Shown here: piece by piece, positions 46,225 through 54,574 of the stretch
How the letters are laid out: every line of letters begins with the position of its first letter
How positions within the stretch are numbered: the stretch's first letter is position 1
Assembly (NCBI RefSeq): GCF_003667575.1
Contig: NZ_RCUY01000008.1
Location: 1 to 64,000 of the forward strand
DNA: 64,000 nt
Source: Mycetocola lacteus
GTDB taxonomy: Bacteria > Actinomycetota > Actinomycetes > Actinomycetales > Microbacteriaceae
Direction of reading: 5' to 3'
Made by a program: the position numbers and the translations under genes
The notes under the pieces: generated by a model
What the model was told of the DNA's origin: nothing
Database searches by the model: none
The model's input: only the letters and a program-made list of their open reading frames with translations

Positions 46225-46729
46225 TCAGCCAGTCCCCAAGACGATCGCGATGGTCGGTCCGATGGGCTCGGGAAAAACGAAGATTGGTCGCCGGCTCGCC
46301 CGCGACCTGGATCGCCCGTTCATCGACACCGACCAGCGCATCGTCGCCGAGCACGGCGAGATCGCCGGAATCTTCGAGCGGGTGGGCGAAGCCGGTTTCC
46401 GCGCCATCGAACGCGAGGTGGTGGCCCAGGCCCTCACCGAACCCGCCGTGGTTTCACTCGGTGGGGGATCGGTGCTGGATGCCGACACCCGCGCAACCCT
46501 GCGCGATCTGCCCACGATCTACCTGACCGTGTCGGAGCGGGTGGTGCGTGGACGCCTGCGCGGCGGTAAGCGCCCGCTGGTGCAGAACGACCCCGACGCC
46601 TGGCTGCGCATCTTCACCGAGCGTCGCGCCCTGTACGAGGAGGTTGCCAGCGTTCGCTTTGACACCTCCGCCGGACACATCACCGCCCTCGGTGGCAAGA
46701 TTGCCGCGTGGGCTAAGGAGAACTCATGA
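46217..46729 (+). CDS. aroK: Shikimate kinase AroK
   Basis: ATP-dependent phosphorylation of shikimate (170 aa). P-loop GPMGSGKT at residues 14-21, the shikimate-binding Asp in IDTDQRI, the SLGGGSVL loop and the lid arginine region GGKRPLV are all present. The start is taken as GTG at 46217, overlapping the aroC end by 8 nt, because the P-loop is then at the usual distance. The stop overlaps the aroB ATG (ATGA), so aroC-aroK-aroB is one tightly coupled unit. Confidence 0.94.
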   Translation: MSNQPVPKTIAMVGPMGSGKTKIGRRLARDLDRPFIDTDQRIVAEHGEIAGIFERVGEAGFRAIEREVVAQALTEPAVVSLGGGSVLDADTRATLRDLPTIYLTVSERVVRGRLRGGKRPLVQNDPDAWLRIFTERRALYEEVASVRFDTSAGHITALGGKIAAWAKENS

Positions 46730-47811
46730 GTACCCCCGAACCCACCATCGTTCCCGTTTCCTCCCCGCAGGGTGACTATGAGGTCATCATCGGCCGAGAC
46801 ATCTATGGCGGCATCCCCGCCGTCCTCGGCGAGGGGGTGCAGAAGGTGCTGATCGTGCACCCGCCGACCCTGGGTGCCCGCGCCGCCGCGCTGCGCGAAA
46901 CCCTGGCCGAGCACTACCAGGTGCTGCTGGCCGAGGTGCCCGATGCCGAGGCGGCCAAGCGCGTGGAGGTCGCCGCCTTCTGCTGGCAGATCCTCGGCCA
47001 GGCCGACTTTGCCCGCACCGATGCCGTGATTGGCTTCGGTGGCGGTGCCATCACCGACCTCGCCGGCTTCGTGGCTGCCACCTGGCTGCGCGGGGTCAAG
47101 CTGATCTCGCTGCCCACCTCGGTGCTGGCGATGGTCGACGCCGCCGTGGGTGGCAAGACCGGCATCAACACCAACGAGGGCAAGAACCTGGTGGGGGTGT
47201 TCCACGCCCCCTCGGCCGTCTTCGCTGACCTCTCGGTGCTCGACACCCTGCCGCGCAACGAGATCCTCACCGGCTTCGCCGAGATCGTCAAGGCCGGGTT
47301 CATCTACTACCCGGAGATCCTCGACATCATCGAGGCCGACGTTGCCGTGGCGACCAACCCGGAAACCGATGAGTTCCGCCGGGTGATTGAGCTCTCGATC
47401 GACATGAAGGCCCGGGTGGTGGGCGAGGACTTCCGCGAGGCGGGTCTGCGCGAAATCCTGAACTACGGACACACCCTGGGGCACGCGATCGAGCACGCCG
47501 AGCGCTACCAGTGGCGTCACGGCGCCGCGGTTGCGGTGGGCATGGTGTTTGCGGCCGAACTCTCGCGCCTGGCCGGACGCCTCTCCGATGAGGCCGTGGA
47601 CCGCACCCGCGCGATCCTCGACTCGCTGGATCTGCCCACCAGCTACCCGGTGGGCCGCTGGAACACGCTGCTGGCCACCATGCAGCGCGATAAGAAGGTG
47701 CGCGCGGGCATGCTCCGCTTCATCGTGCTGGACGACATCGGCAAGCCCAGCGTGCTGACCGCCCCGGAAACCTCGCTCCTGTTTGCCGCATATCAGGAGA
47801 TCGGGTCCTAG
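46726..47811 (+). CDS. aroB: 3-dehydroquinate synthase AroB
   Basis: NAD- and metal-dependent cyclisation of DAHP to 3-dehydroquinate (361 aa). Conserved blocks: GFGGGAITDLAGFVAATWLRG, PTSVLAMVDAAVGGKTGIN, the metal ligand Glu in REILNYGHTLGHAIEH with its histidines. Length and order are normal. The following aroQ lies 19 nt downstream with its own -10 overlapping this stop region, so it can also be expressed separately. Confidence 0.96.
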   Translation: MSTPEPTIVPVSSPQGDYEVIIGRDIYGGIPAVLGEGVQKVLIVHPPTLGARAAALRETLAEHYQVLLAEVPDAEAAKRVEVAAFCWQILGQADFARTDAVIGFGGGAITDLAGFVAATWLRGVKLISLPTSVLAMVDAAVGGKTGINTNEGKNLVGVFHAPSAVFADLSVLDTLPRNEILTGFAEIVKAGFIYYPEILDIIEADVAVATNPETDEFRRVIELSIDMKARVVGEDFREAGLREILNYGHTLGHAIEHAERYQWRHGAAVAVGMVFAAELSRLAGRLSDEAVDRTRAILDSLDLPTSYPVGRWNTLLATMQRDKKVRAGMLRFIVLDDIGKPSVLTAPETSLLFAAYQEIGS

Positions 47812-47818
47812 GATCCGG

Positions 47819-47824
47819 TAGTCT
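47819..47824 (+). promoter_or_regulatory. -10 hexamer (TAGTCT) of aroQ
   Basis: TAGTCT is 6 nt before the ATG at 47831, predicting a leaderless aroQ mRNA in addition to readthrough from aroB. Confidence 0.55.
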
Positions 47825-47830
47825 GCGATC

Positions 47831-48274
47831 ATGACCCGCATTCTTGTCCTCAACGGCCCGAACCTCAACCGCCTGGGCACCCGTCAGCCCGAGGTGTACG
47901 GCTCGGGGACCCTCGACGACCTCGCGCGCATCCTCCAGGAGGATGCTCCCGAGGGAGTGGAGATCGACCTGCGTCAGAGCAACTATGAGGGGCAGCTGGT
48001 CGAGTGGATCCACGAGGCCGCCGATGCGGGCACCCCGGTGATCCTCAATGCGGGCGCGCTGACCCACTACAGCTATGCGCTGCGGGATGCCATCGCGCTG
48101 CTCCATGAGCCCGGGGTTCCGCTGATCGAGGTGCACATTTCCAACGTGCACGCCCGCGAGGAATTCCGGCACACCAGCGTTATTTCGGCGGTCGCGACCG
48201 GGGTTATCGCGGGATTCGGATTCGACTCGTACCGGCTCGCCCTGGTACAGCTGACAGGGCTGTCCCGCGGCTAA
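47831..48274 (+). CDS. aroQ: 3-dehydroquinate dehydratase, type II (AroQ)
   Basis: Dodecameric type II dehydroquinase converting 3-dehydroquinate to 3-dehydroshikimate (147 aa). Motifs: [18 protein letters not shown] with the active-site Tyr, [32 protein letters not shown] and [15 protein letters not shown] with the catalytic His. Together with aroE, aroC, aroK and aroB it supplies five shikimate steps in 4 kb; the DAHP synthase and EPSP synthase genes are elsewhere. Confidence 0.96.
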   Translation: MTRILVLNGPNLNRLGTRQPEVYGSGTLDDLARILQEDAPEGVEIDLRQSNYEGQLVEWIHEAADAGTPVILNAGALTHYSYALRDAIALLHEPGVPLIEVHISNVHAREEFRHTSVISAVATGVIAGFGFDSYRLALVQLTGLSRG

Positions 48275-48343
48275 ATCCGCCGCGGCGTCGGTGTTTCGTC
48301 CCGTACTGCGCGGCGGCGAATCTCTGGTCGCGCGCGCCGTTCT

Positions 48344-48372
48344 TTGAAGGTTCACGGCGCGTCTACTAAGAT
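48344..48372 (+). promoter_or_regulatory. efp promoter
   Basis: TTGAAG (48344-48349), a 17-nt spacer and TAAGAT (48367-48372). The predicted leader is about 49 nt and contains a T-rich tract and CGGAAC before the efp ATG. Confidence 0.6.
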
Positions 48373-48427
48373 GGGTGGGTCGGTCGCACCCGATCGTACC
48401 TTTTTTAACTGAACGGAACCGCTTTTC

Positions 48428-48991
48428 ATGGCATCTACCGCTGACATCAAGAACGGCGTTGTCCTCAAGATTGACGGACAGCTCTGGACCGTAATCGACT
48501 TCCAGCACGTCAAGCCGGGCAAGGGTGGCGCTTTTGTGCGCACCAAGATGAAGAACGTCGTCTCCGGTAAGACCGTAGACAAGACCTACAACGCCGGCAC
48601 CAAGATCGAGCTGGAGAGCGTCGACCGCCGCGACTTCACCTACCTCTACGCCGATGGCGACGCCTATGTCTTCATGGACGCCACCGACTACGACCAGATC
48701 AACGTACCCGCCGCCGTCGTCGGCGACGCCGCAAACTTCCTGCTGGAGAACCAGGCCGTCACCATCGCCCTGAACAACGGCAACCCGCTGTACGTGGACC
48801 TGCCCGCCTCGGTGGTTATCACCATCACCCACACCGACCCGGGCCTGCAGGGCGACCGTTCCACCGGTGGCACCAAGCCGGCAACCATCGAGACCGGATA
48901 CGAGATCCAGGTCCCGCTGTTTGTTGAGAGCGGCACCCGCGTCAAGGTAGACACCCGCACCGGTGACTACCTGGGCCGCGTGAACGACTAG
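48428..48991 (+). CDS. efp: Translation elongation factor P
   Basis: Three-domain factor that helps ribosomes make peptide bonds between consecutive prolines (187 aa). Domain I carries the tip loop KPGKGGAF with Lys32, where proteobacterial EF-P is modified; no epmA-type modification gene is present, and actinobacterial EF-P with this loop is thought to work unmodified. The C-terminal signature [26 protein letters not shown] is complete. It is followed by nusB after 2 nt. Confidence 0.97.
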   Translation: MASTADIKNGVVLKIDGQLWTVIDFQHVKPGKGGAFVRTKMKNVVSGKTVDKTYNAGTKIELESVDRRDFTYLYADGDAYVFMDATDYDQINVPAAVVGDAANFLLENQAVTIALNNGNPLYVDLPASVVITITHTDPGLQGDRSTGGTKPATIETGYEIQVPLFVESGTRVKVDTRTGDYLGRVND

Positions 48992-48993
48992 TA

Positions 48994-49413
48994 GTGAGCG
49001 CCAGAACTAAAGCCCGCAAGCGGGCACTCGATATGCTGTACGGCGCGGACGTCCGCGATCAGCCGATCCACGTGATCCTGACCGCCGAGGCCGCGCGCGC
49101 CGCGCATGAACCCGCGCGCGAGGCATCGTGGCTGTACGCGCGCGAGATCGTGGACGGTGTGTTTGATCACGCCGCCGAGATCGACGAGCAGCTGGAAACC
49201 TACGCGCAGGGCTGGACCCTCGCCCGGATGCCCGTGGTGGATCGTGCGATCCTCCGCATCGGCGTCTGGGAGATGCTGTTCAACCCGCAGGTCCCGGTGG
49301 CCGTGGCCATCGACGAGGCCGTGGAGGCAGCCAAGCAGTTCTCGACGGATGACTCCGCCGGGTTTGTGAACGGCCTGCTGGGCAAGATCGCCCAGGCCAA
49401 CGCGCTCGGCTAG
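48994..49413 (+). CDS. nusB: Transcription antitermination factor NusB
   Basis: Helical RNA-binding protein that with NusE/S10 supports antitermination on rRNA operons (139 aa). Typical segments: RTKARKRALDMLYGADV at the start, VDRAILRIGVWEMLF and VAIDEAVEAAKQFSTDDSAGFVNGLLGKI. GTG start 2 nt after the efp stop. In many actinobacteria pyrR follows here; in this window a strong terminator and a block of unrelated genes come next. Confidence 0.95.
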   Translation: MSARTKARKRALDMLYGADVRDQPIHVILTAEAARAAHEPAREASWLYAREIVDGVFDHAAEIDEQLETYAQGWTLARMPVVDRAILRIGVWEMLFNPQVPVAVAIDEAVEAAKQFSTDDSAGFVNGLLGKIAQANALG

Positions 49414-49427
49414 TACTGCGCAAACAG

Positions 49428-49472
49428 AAACGGCGGGTGGCACGGTAAAACGTGCCACCCGCCGTTTGTTGG
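49428..49472. terminator. Bidirectional terminator between nusB and the aminotransferase gene
   Basis: AAACGGCGGGTGGCACG (49428-49444) pairs perfectly with 49451-49467. The A/T ends allow use on both strands. Confidence 0.85.
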
Positions 49473-50681
49473 TTAACCCTCGCGGGACCACTCCACCAGC
49501 AGCGGAACAGCCCGGTTGATGAACGCGTCGATGTCGGCCTGGACCGTGTAAAGGTGCACGGAGAGGCGCACGTAGCCGATGCCGCGGAAGCTGGTGAAGG
49601 CCGACTCGATTCCGGTGGCGGCAAAGAGGCGCTCACGCAGTCCGTCGGCCTCCTCGCGGGTGAACCCGAGGGTGCCCGGGAGGCGAATCAGGCGCATGGC
49701 CGGGGCGGGGCCGGCCACCTCCGGTCGGGTCGGGCCGGCGACATGAGGGGCCAGCGCCGCGGCCACCTGGGTGGCGGCCGCCTCGGCCCCGGTGGTCATG
49801 GCTGCGCGGGCGCGGTCCCAACCGAACGTGTGTTCGATAAAGTCCACGGCGATCGGCGAGGCTAGATATGGGGTGATATCCAGGGTGCCCTGCATATCGA
49901 AGCGCTCGGGATAGGGCAGGTCCGCATTCCAGGAATCGATCAGCGGCCACAGGTCGTCGCGGTCTTCGGCCGCGGTCACTAGGAGCGCAGACCCGCGCGG
50001 GGCCGCCGGCCACTTGTGCAGGTTGCCAAACCACCAGTCTGCCCCGGCTACCCGCGCCGCATCGGCGACCAGCCCGGGTGCGTGGGCGCCGTCCACGAGC
50101 ACTCGGGCATCGTGTGTGTGCGCCAGCGTGGTGAGCGCAGCGGTGGGGAGCACCTTGGCCGTAGCCGAGGAGATCTGATCCACCACGATTAGCCGGGTGC
50201 GCGGGGTGATCGCCGCGGTAAAGGACGCCAGGATTTCGGTGTCGTCGGCTTCGAGGGCGATCGGCACGATGGTGACCCGGGCTCCGGTGCGCCGGGCCAG
50301 GCGTCGCACCCCCATCAGCACAGCACCGTAGCCATGATCGGTCACCAGGATTTCGTCGCCGGCGGTAAGTCGCAGCGCATTCAGCACCACCGTGGCACCA
50401 GCCGAGGCGTTGGGAACAAAGACTGTATCGGCGGGGGAGGCGCCTACAAATCCCGCCACCGTCTCGCGCGCCAACCGGGTGCGTTCGGCGGCAAACGGGA
50501 ACCAGCCCACCGCGCTGAGCTCGGCGGTGCGCTGCAGTTCTCGCTGCGCGGCAATGACCGGGCTCGCAACCGCACCGAAGGAGCCGTGGTTGAGCGGGAC
50601 CACGCCGGGGGCGAATTCCCAGGCCGCGCGGGCGGATGTCCCATCGGCGAGCATGAGCGGGGAAAGATGGGAGAGATTCAC
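49473..50681 (-). CDS. Class V aminotransferase, isopenicillin-N-epimerase-like
   Basis: PLP-dependent fold-type I enzyme of the class V group (402 aa), related to isopenicillin N epimerase and cysteine desulfurase families. LNHGSFGAVASPV and FVPNASAGATVVLNAL are the N-terminal hallmarks, Asp197 and His200 in VDGAHAPG contact the cofactor, and Lys223 in GNLHKWPAAPRG forms the Schiff base. It lacks a recognisable persulfide cysteine loop. The substrate cannot be predicted. GTG at 50681 with GGAG at 7-nt spacing. It is divergent from the deacetylase gene and part of the block separating nusB from pyrR. Confidence 0.85.
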   Translation of the reverse strand: MNLSHLSPLMLADGTSARAAWEFAPGVVPLNHGSFGAVASPVIAAQRELQRTAELSAVGWFPFAAERTRLARETVAGFVGASPADTVFVPNASAGATVVLNALRLTAGDEILVTDHGYGAVLMGVRRLARRTGARVTIVPIALEADDTEILASFTAAITPRTRLIVVDQISSATAKVLPTAALTTLAHTHDARVLVDGAHAPGLVADAARVAGADWWFGNLHKWPAAPRGSALLVTAAEDRDDLWPLIDSWNADLPYPERFDMQGTLDITPYLASPIAVDFIEHTFGWDRARAAMTTGAEAAATQVAAALAPHVAGPTRPEVAGPAPAMRLIRLPGTLGFTREEADGLRERLFAATGIESAFTSFRGIGYVRLSVHLYTVQADIDAFINRAVPLLVEWSREG

Positions 50682-50889
50682 GCGGTGCTCCAGTGCTGAG
50701 TGGGAGGTGGACCTTCGAATGAGTCCGTCAATTTAGATGCTAAACCACGCGGAGTTGCGGCGCGAGACTCATCATTCGAACGTGTGTTCGAGGGGTGAGT
50801 GTCTGGCACTCGTGGCGGGCAAAAATAACGAATCTATGGCGATTCTGTGGATCTGCTTTGACGCTACGGAGAGTCCGGATGTCGCGCCA
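50682..50889. other. Divergent intergenic region with an inverted repeat
   Basis: No gene is seen. TTCGAATGA (50714-50722) and its inverse TCATTCGAA (50772-50780) form a 9-bp inverted repeat with a 49-nt gap, and a further TTCGA follows at 50787. GAGTG-TCTGG-CACTC lies at 50797-50811. The region must hold the promoter of the aminotransferase gene; no clear -10 was chosen. Confidence 0.4.
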
Positions 50890-50895
50890 TAATCT
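50890..50895 (+). promoter_or_regulatory. -10 hexamer (TAATCT) of the deacetylase gene
   Basis: TAATCT is 6 nt before the ATG at 50902, predicting a leaderless mRNA. Confidence 0.55.
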
Positions 50896-50901
50896 GATCT
50901 C

Positions 50902-51732
50902 ATGAGATCCTCTGCCCTTCTTGCCGCCGGTGTGCTGGCCGCCACCGTTTTTCTGACCGGCGGCTGTGCCGTGCACTCGGAAACCACGGGGACTCCCTCG
51001 TCCTCCGCCTCATCTTCCGGCATCCCGTCGGCACGCCCGAGTGGCCAACCCTCGGGGTCTCCCTCGCCCTCGGATGCCCCGATCGCCCAGCTTCCCCTAC
51101 CCGCCACCAAAGTGCCGCTACCCACCGGGGCAATCACCGGTTTGCCCAAGGGCGGGAACTATATGGCGTGGACCGTGGATGACGGTGCAGATCCCGAGAC
51201 CGTCGAGAAGTACGTGGACTTTGCCCAGCGCACCGGAACTCGGCTGACGTTTTTTGTTAACGGACACTATCCCTCCTGGACGCAGGTGGCCGATAAGCTG
51301 CGTCCGATGGTGCAGTCGGGACAGATTCAGATTGGCAACCACACCTGGGATCACCCGGCGCTGACCAAGATCAGCGACCAGCAGATCAAGGACGAGCTGA
51401 CCAAAAACGACGAGTTCATCGAAAAGACTTTCGGGGTGAGCGCCAAACCCTACTACCGTCCGCCGTTTGGGTATCACAATGCGCACACCGACGCGGTGGC
51501 CGCGAGCATCGGCTACACGGTTCCGGTTCTCTGGTACGGGTCGCTGTCAGACTCGGGGCTGATCACGCCCGACCAGGTGGTGAGCTTCGCGGACCAGTGG
51601 TTCCTGCCTGGGCACATCGTGATCGGTCACGCCAACCATACGCCGGTGACCGAGGTGTTTGATCAGCTGGAGAAGATCGTCCAGGATCGCGGTCTACGCA
51701 CGGTCACGCTGCGCGACATCTATCAGGGCTAG
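50902..51732 (+). CDS. Polysaccharide deacetylase (NodB family) lipoprotein
   Basis: Predicted secreted, lipid-anchored carbohydrate esterase family 4 enzyme (276 aa). The signal peptide ends in LTGGC with Cys22 as the anchor. A Ser/Pro-rich linker (about 30-75) leads to the NodB domain: TVDDGAD has catalytic Asp93 and metal Asp94, GNHTWDH supplies metal His147 and His151, and RPPFGYHN and IGHANHT follow. It may trim acetyl groups from peptidoglycan or a wall polysaccharide; the true substrate is unknown. Leaderless start. A GC-rich hairpin follows. Confidence 0.88.
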   Translation: MRSSALLAAGVLAATVFLTGGCAVHSETTGTPSSSASSSGIPSARPSGQPSGSPSPSDAPIAQLPLPATKVPLPTGAITGLPKGGNYMAWTVDDGADPETVEKYVDFAQRTGTRLTFFVNGHYPSWTQVADKLRPMVQSGQIQIGNHTWDHPALTKISDQQIKDELTKNDEFIEKTFGVSAKPYYRPPFGYHNAHTDAVAASIGYTVPVLWYGSLSDSGLITPDQVVSFADQWFLPGHIVIGHANHTPVTEVFDQLEKIVQDRGLRTVTLRDIYQG

Positions 51733-51749
51733 CTCGCGCGCCGAGGTGG

Positions 51750-51800
51750 AGAGCGGGCATCCACGGCATGGCCGTTCGGGTGGGACGCCCGCTCTGTTCT
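51750..51800 (+). terminator. Terminator-like hairpin after the deacetylase gene
   Basis: AGAGCGGGC (51750-51758) pairs with GCCCGCTCT (51787-51795), with an inner ACGGC/GCCGT stem, followed by GTTCT. Confidence 0.55.
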
Positions 51801-51958
51801 AGGGGATTGAACCTCACTCCCTGTGTACCGGGAATGTACCGGAGCGTGCCGGGGCGCTGCGCTAAATGACAGTGCGTCTGCGCAAACTGAGTGGGTGCGG
51901 GTGAGCAGACCGGGTCTGCGCTCGCGGAGGAGCTCCGCGCCGCCCTGGTCACTGCGGG
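51801..51958. other. Gene-free spacer
   Basis: No gene is supported. The only structure noted is a short direct repeat, TGTACCGG twice at 12-nt spacing (about 51824-51843). The end of the AraC gene follows on the minus strand. Confidence 0.4.
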
Positions 51959-52909
51959 CTAGCTGGGCGAGGGGATGCCGCCCTGGTCCGCGGAGTCCTC
52001 GCGGAGCGCCCGGAACAGCGCCGAGGCCGAGCCGAATCCGGTGGCGTGCGCAACCTCGGCCATCCCGAGCGTCGGATTGGCCATACGAAGCGCCCGGGCC
52101 TCGGCCACCCGCGCGCGACGCAGGGCGCCACTCACGGTGTCGCCGCGCCGGGCAAACTCGGCTTGAAGGGTGCGCGGGGCTACCCCTAGTCGGCGGGCGA
52201 TCTCGGTGATGCGCAGCGTTTGTGCGTGATACTCGGCGGCGATAAGTTCAACCGCACGCGCATAGGGATCAGCCTGGGCTGGTGCGTCGCCACTGATGAG
52301 GCGAACCAGTGATCGGGTGATCTCCTCGGCGACCAGCCGGAGCGGTGCCGTGTGGGGTGCCTGTTCGGGATCCACCGCAAACAGCCCGGTGGTAAACGCG
52401 AGCAGCGGCGCCAGGAGCGAGGGGTCCAGGATGGGCACGCGTGCGCTCGCCGTGGCCAGCGGAATATCGGCGACCAGACCCGCGGGCAGGCTGATGTAGA
52501 GCACCTCGTTATCGGTGTCGAGCACGTCGATCCAGAGTGGCTCGGTGCCCGGCGGAATATAGAACAGTCCGGGCTCGCGGGTCAGCAGCGCACCCTCGGT
52601 TCGAACATTCATTCGACCGCCCAGGATGATGATGATCGCGGCGCGGTCGGCGGACTGCGCATCCCGCGGCCACTCCATCCGGATCGCCGGCATCGCCACC
52701 CGGACAAAACTCAGCTGCGGGAACTGGGCCAGGCGCAGACGCAGGGGCGCGTTGTCGTCGAGCTCATGCAGGACGATGTTTGCGGCGCGCAGGTAGTTCG
52801 CCAGGGCGGTGTTGGCCGCGAGTGCGCGCGAACCGTGCACGGTGAGGCGTGCGGCGTAGAAGTCGAGCCCGTCAAAGGTGCGGGCCCAGTCCTCACGCCG
52901 CCCCGACAC
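51959..52909 (-). CDS. AraC-family transcriptional regulator
   Basis: Predicted DNA-binding regulator (316 aa). The N-terminal 190 residues form a cupin-like sensor domain similar to AraC-binding-like domains (FSTDRLSR-like groups); GLFYIPPGTEPLWID is part of it. The C-terminal 100 residues carry two helix-turn-helix motifs: LRITEIARRLGVAPRTLQAEFARRG and MAEVAHATGFGSASALFRALRE. No Ada-type cysteine domain is present. GTG at 52909 lies inside the end of the upstream gene (17-nt overlap), so the two are coupled. Its target is probably local, but no operator could be identified. Confidence 0.85.
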   Translation of the reverse strand: MSGRREDWARTFDGLDFYAARLTVHGSRALAANTALANYLRAANIVLHELDDNAPLRLRLAQFPQLSFVRVAMPAIRMEWPRDAQSADRAAIIIILGGRMNVRTEGALLTREPGLFYIPPGTEPLWIDVLDTDNEVLYISLPAGLVADIPLATASARVPILDPSLLAPLLAFTTGLFAVDPEQAPHTAPLRLVAEEITRSLVRLISGDAPAQADPYARAVELIAAEYHAQTLRITEIARRLGVAPRTLQAEFARRGDTVSGALRRARVAEARALRMANPTLGMAEVAHATGFGSASALFRALREDSADQGGIPSPS

Positions 52910-53834
52910 TCGCGTCTCGGGAAAGTGTGAGGGATGTGGAGGCGACCTCGGCGCGTGCCGCCTGGATCACCGCGAGCACCCGCGCTCGAACGGCATTTGA
53001 GCGCTCGGTGAAGCCGCGCTGGGCGCGCACGTATTCGGCCTTGCCCGCGTCGGTTTCGATGGCCACGGCCGCGTGTCCATAGGAGGAGACATCGTAGGGG
53101 GAGGCCTGCATGTCCAGCGTGCGAATATCCTGGGCCAACTCGAACGAGTCAAGCAGCAGCTCGCCGGGAACCAGGGGGCCCAGCTTGGCGATCCACTTAT
53201 ACAGGTCCATGCCCGCGTGCAGGCAGCCCGCCTGCTCCATCTCGGGCTGGTTCTCCCGGGTGGGGGAGAGTCGGTTGAGGGGTTCGGCCTCGGGGGTGAA
53301 GAACCGATAGGCGTCAAAGTGCGAGCAGCCCACCCGGTGGGATTCCACCACCGCGTCGGTGGCCGCGGGGGACAGGCGCAGCGGGACGCCCGCGTGCCGG
53401 ATCTGCTCGGGATCCTGCTTATAGACCATCGCCCATTCGTGCAGGCCGAAGCAGTCAAAGCGGGCGGCGCGCTCGCCGGTGCGGGTGAGCAGGAACTCCA
53501 CAAAGTCGATCAGGCGCGCACGGTCGCGCAGGAGCGAGGCCGCATCCACCGTGATGGTTCCATCGGCCAGGCGCACGTATCGGGTCGGAAGCTCGCGATT
53601 CTCGGGCCACTCGATCGCGGCACCCACTCCCGGATGCCAGCGTCGCAGGATGCTGGGCTTGATCGGGTAGTAGGTAAAGAGGAAGTCTTCGATCGCGTGT
53701 TTTTCGCCGCTCTGACGACGCTCGCGCCAGCCCGCGGTGAGCGTGTCGGCACGGGTCTCGTGGGCGAGGGTGCGCTCACGCTGCACGCCCGGATCCAGGC
53801 GCACCGGTGCGGGGAGCGAAATCTCGGTGGGCAT
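52893..53834 (-). CDS. Conserved actinobacterial protein of the family annotated as 3-methyladenine DNA glycosylase
   Basis: Protein of 313 aa with the hallmarks of an actinobacterial family often labelled 3-methyladenine DNA glycosylase: [70 protein letters not shown] and [13 protein letters not shown] see neither a helix-hairpin-helix-GPD motif nor the AAG fold signature, so the enzymatic label is uncertain. Conserved His, Cys and Asp residues suggest a metal or catalytic centre. TAGAAT lies 6 nt before the ATG (leaderless). It is first in a two-gene operon with the AraC regulator. Confidence 0.7.
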   Translation of the reverse strand: MPTEISLPAPVRLDPGVQRERTLAHETRADTLTAGWRERRQSGEKHAIEDFLFTYYPIKPSILRRWHPGVGAAIEWPENRELPTRYVRLADGTITVDAASLLRDRARLIDFVEFLLTRTGERAARFDCFGLHEWAMVYKQDPEQIRHAGVPLRLSPAATDAVVESHRVGCSHFDAYRFFTPEAEPLNRLSPTRENQPEMEQAGCLHAGMDLYKWIAKLGPLVPGELLLDSFELAQDIRTLDMQASPYDVSSYGHAAVAIETDAGKAEYVRAQRGFTERSNAVRARVLAVIQAARAEVASTSLTLSRDASVGAA

Positions 53835-53840
53835 GCCGCA

Positions 53841-53846
53841 ATTCTA
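53841..53846 (-). promoter_or_regulatory. -10 hexamer (TAGAAT) of the 52893-53834 gene
   Basis: On the minus strand TAGAAT is 6 nt before the ATG at 53834, predicting a leaderless operon mRNA. Confidence 0.6.
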
Positions 53847-53970
53847 TCCCGTGCACCACCTCGTCGGCGTGTCCGAACGGTCGTCTCACGCGACGGGGAA
53901 TCGCCCAGATTGCGCACAATCGCTCAGCTCGGCAGACCGAGTGTGCGAGCGCCGAGGGCTCAGGCGGTGC

Positions 53971-54033
53971 TAGGGTAGAAACGTTGTACACCAGTCAACC
54001 TTTAAGGTCGTCCAGAGAGGCGAAGAAGGGAGG
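53971..54033 (+). promoter_or_regulatory. pyr operon promoter and PyrR-binding leader
   Basis: TAGGGT (53971-53976) is a likely -10, giving a leader of about 55 nt. At 54011-54020 the RNA reads UCCAGAGAGG, the known PyrR-binding loop consensus, and UCG/CGA (54008-54010 with 54021-54023) close it. GAAGGGAGG follows directly before the pyrR ATG. PyrR bound with UMP would hide this ribosome site, as described for mycobacterial pyr operons. No terminator hairpin is seen, so control is probably translational. Confidence 0.75.
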
Positions 54034-54037
54034 CCCT

Positions 54038-54574
54038 ATGAGTGCACGTATCGTGCTTCAGCAGGCTGACATTTCCCGGGCGCTCACCCGTATCGCACAC
54101 GAGATTCTTGAATCCAATCGTGGCGCGGGTGATCTGATTCTGCTCGGCATTCCCACCCGCGGCGTGTACCTCGCGGCCCGCCTGGCGGCGCTGCTTGAGG
54201 AGTTCTCCGGGCAGGAGGTTCCGGTCGGTTCGCTCGATATCACCATGTATCGCGATGACCTGGGCCGGATCCCGACGCGCTCGCCGCAGCCCACCAGCAT
54301 TCCCGCCGGCGGCATCGACGGCAAGACCGTGGTCCTCGCCGATGACGTGCTCTACTCGGGCCGCACCATTCGTGCCGCCCTCGACGCGCTCGGCGACATC
54401 GGTCGCCCCCGCGCCGTACGCCTGGCCACCCTGGTGGATCGCGGTCACCGTGAACTGCCGATCCGTCCCGACTTCGTGGGTAAGAACCTGCCCAGCTCGA
54501 AGTCCGAGCGGATCAACGTGGAGCTGGTCGAGATCGACGGCGAAGACCGCGTGACCATCGGGGAGAGCCTCTAG
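54038..54574 (+). CDS. pyrR: Pyrimidine operon regulator / uracil phosphoribosyltransferase PyrR
   Basis: Bifunctional protein: UMP-sensing RNA-binding regulator of the pyr operon and a weak uracil phosphoribosyltransferase (178 aa). The PRPP-binding loop [18 protein letters not shown] is intact, and the basic N-terminal half ([24 protein letters not shown]) forms the RNA surface. ATG at 54038 with GAAGGGAGG before it. The upstream leader contains its target loop, so it should control its own operon. It overlaps pyrB by one base (TAGTG). Confidence 0.95.
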   Translation: MSARIVLQQADISRALTRIAHEILESNRGAGDLILLGIPTRGVYLAARLAALLEEFSGQEVPVGSLDITMYRDDLGRIPTRSPQPTSIPAGGIDGKTVVLADDVLYSGRTIRAALDALGDIGRPRAVRLATLVDRGHRELPIRPDFVGKNLPSSKSERINVELVEIDGEDRVTIGESL

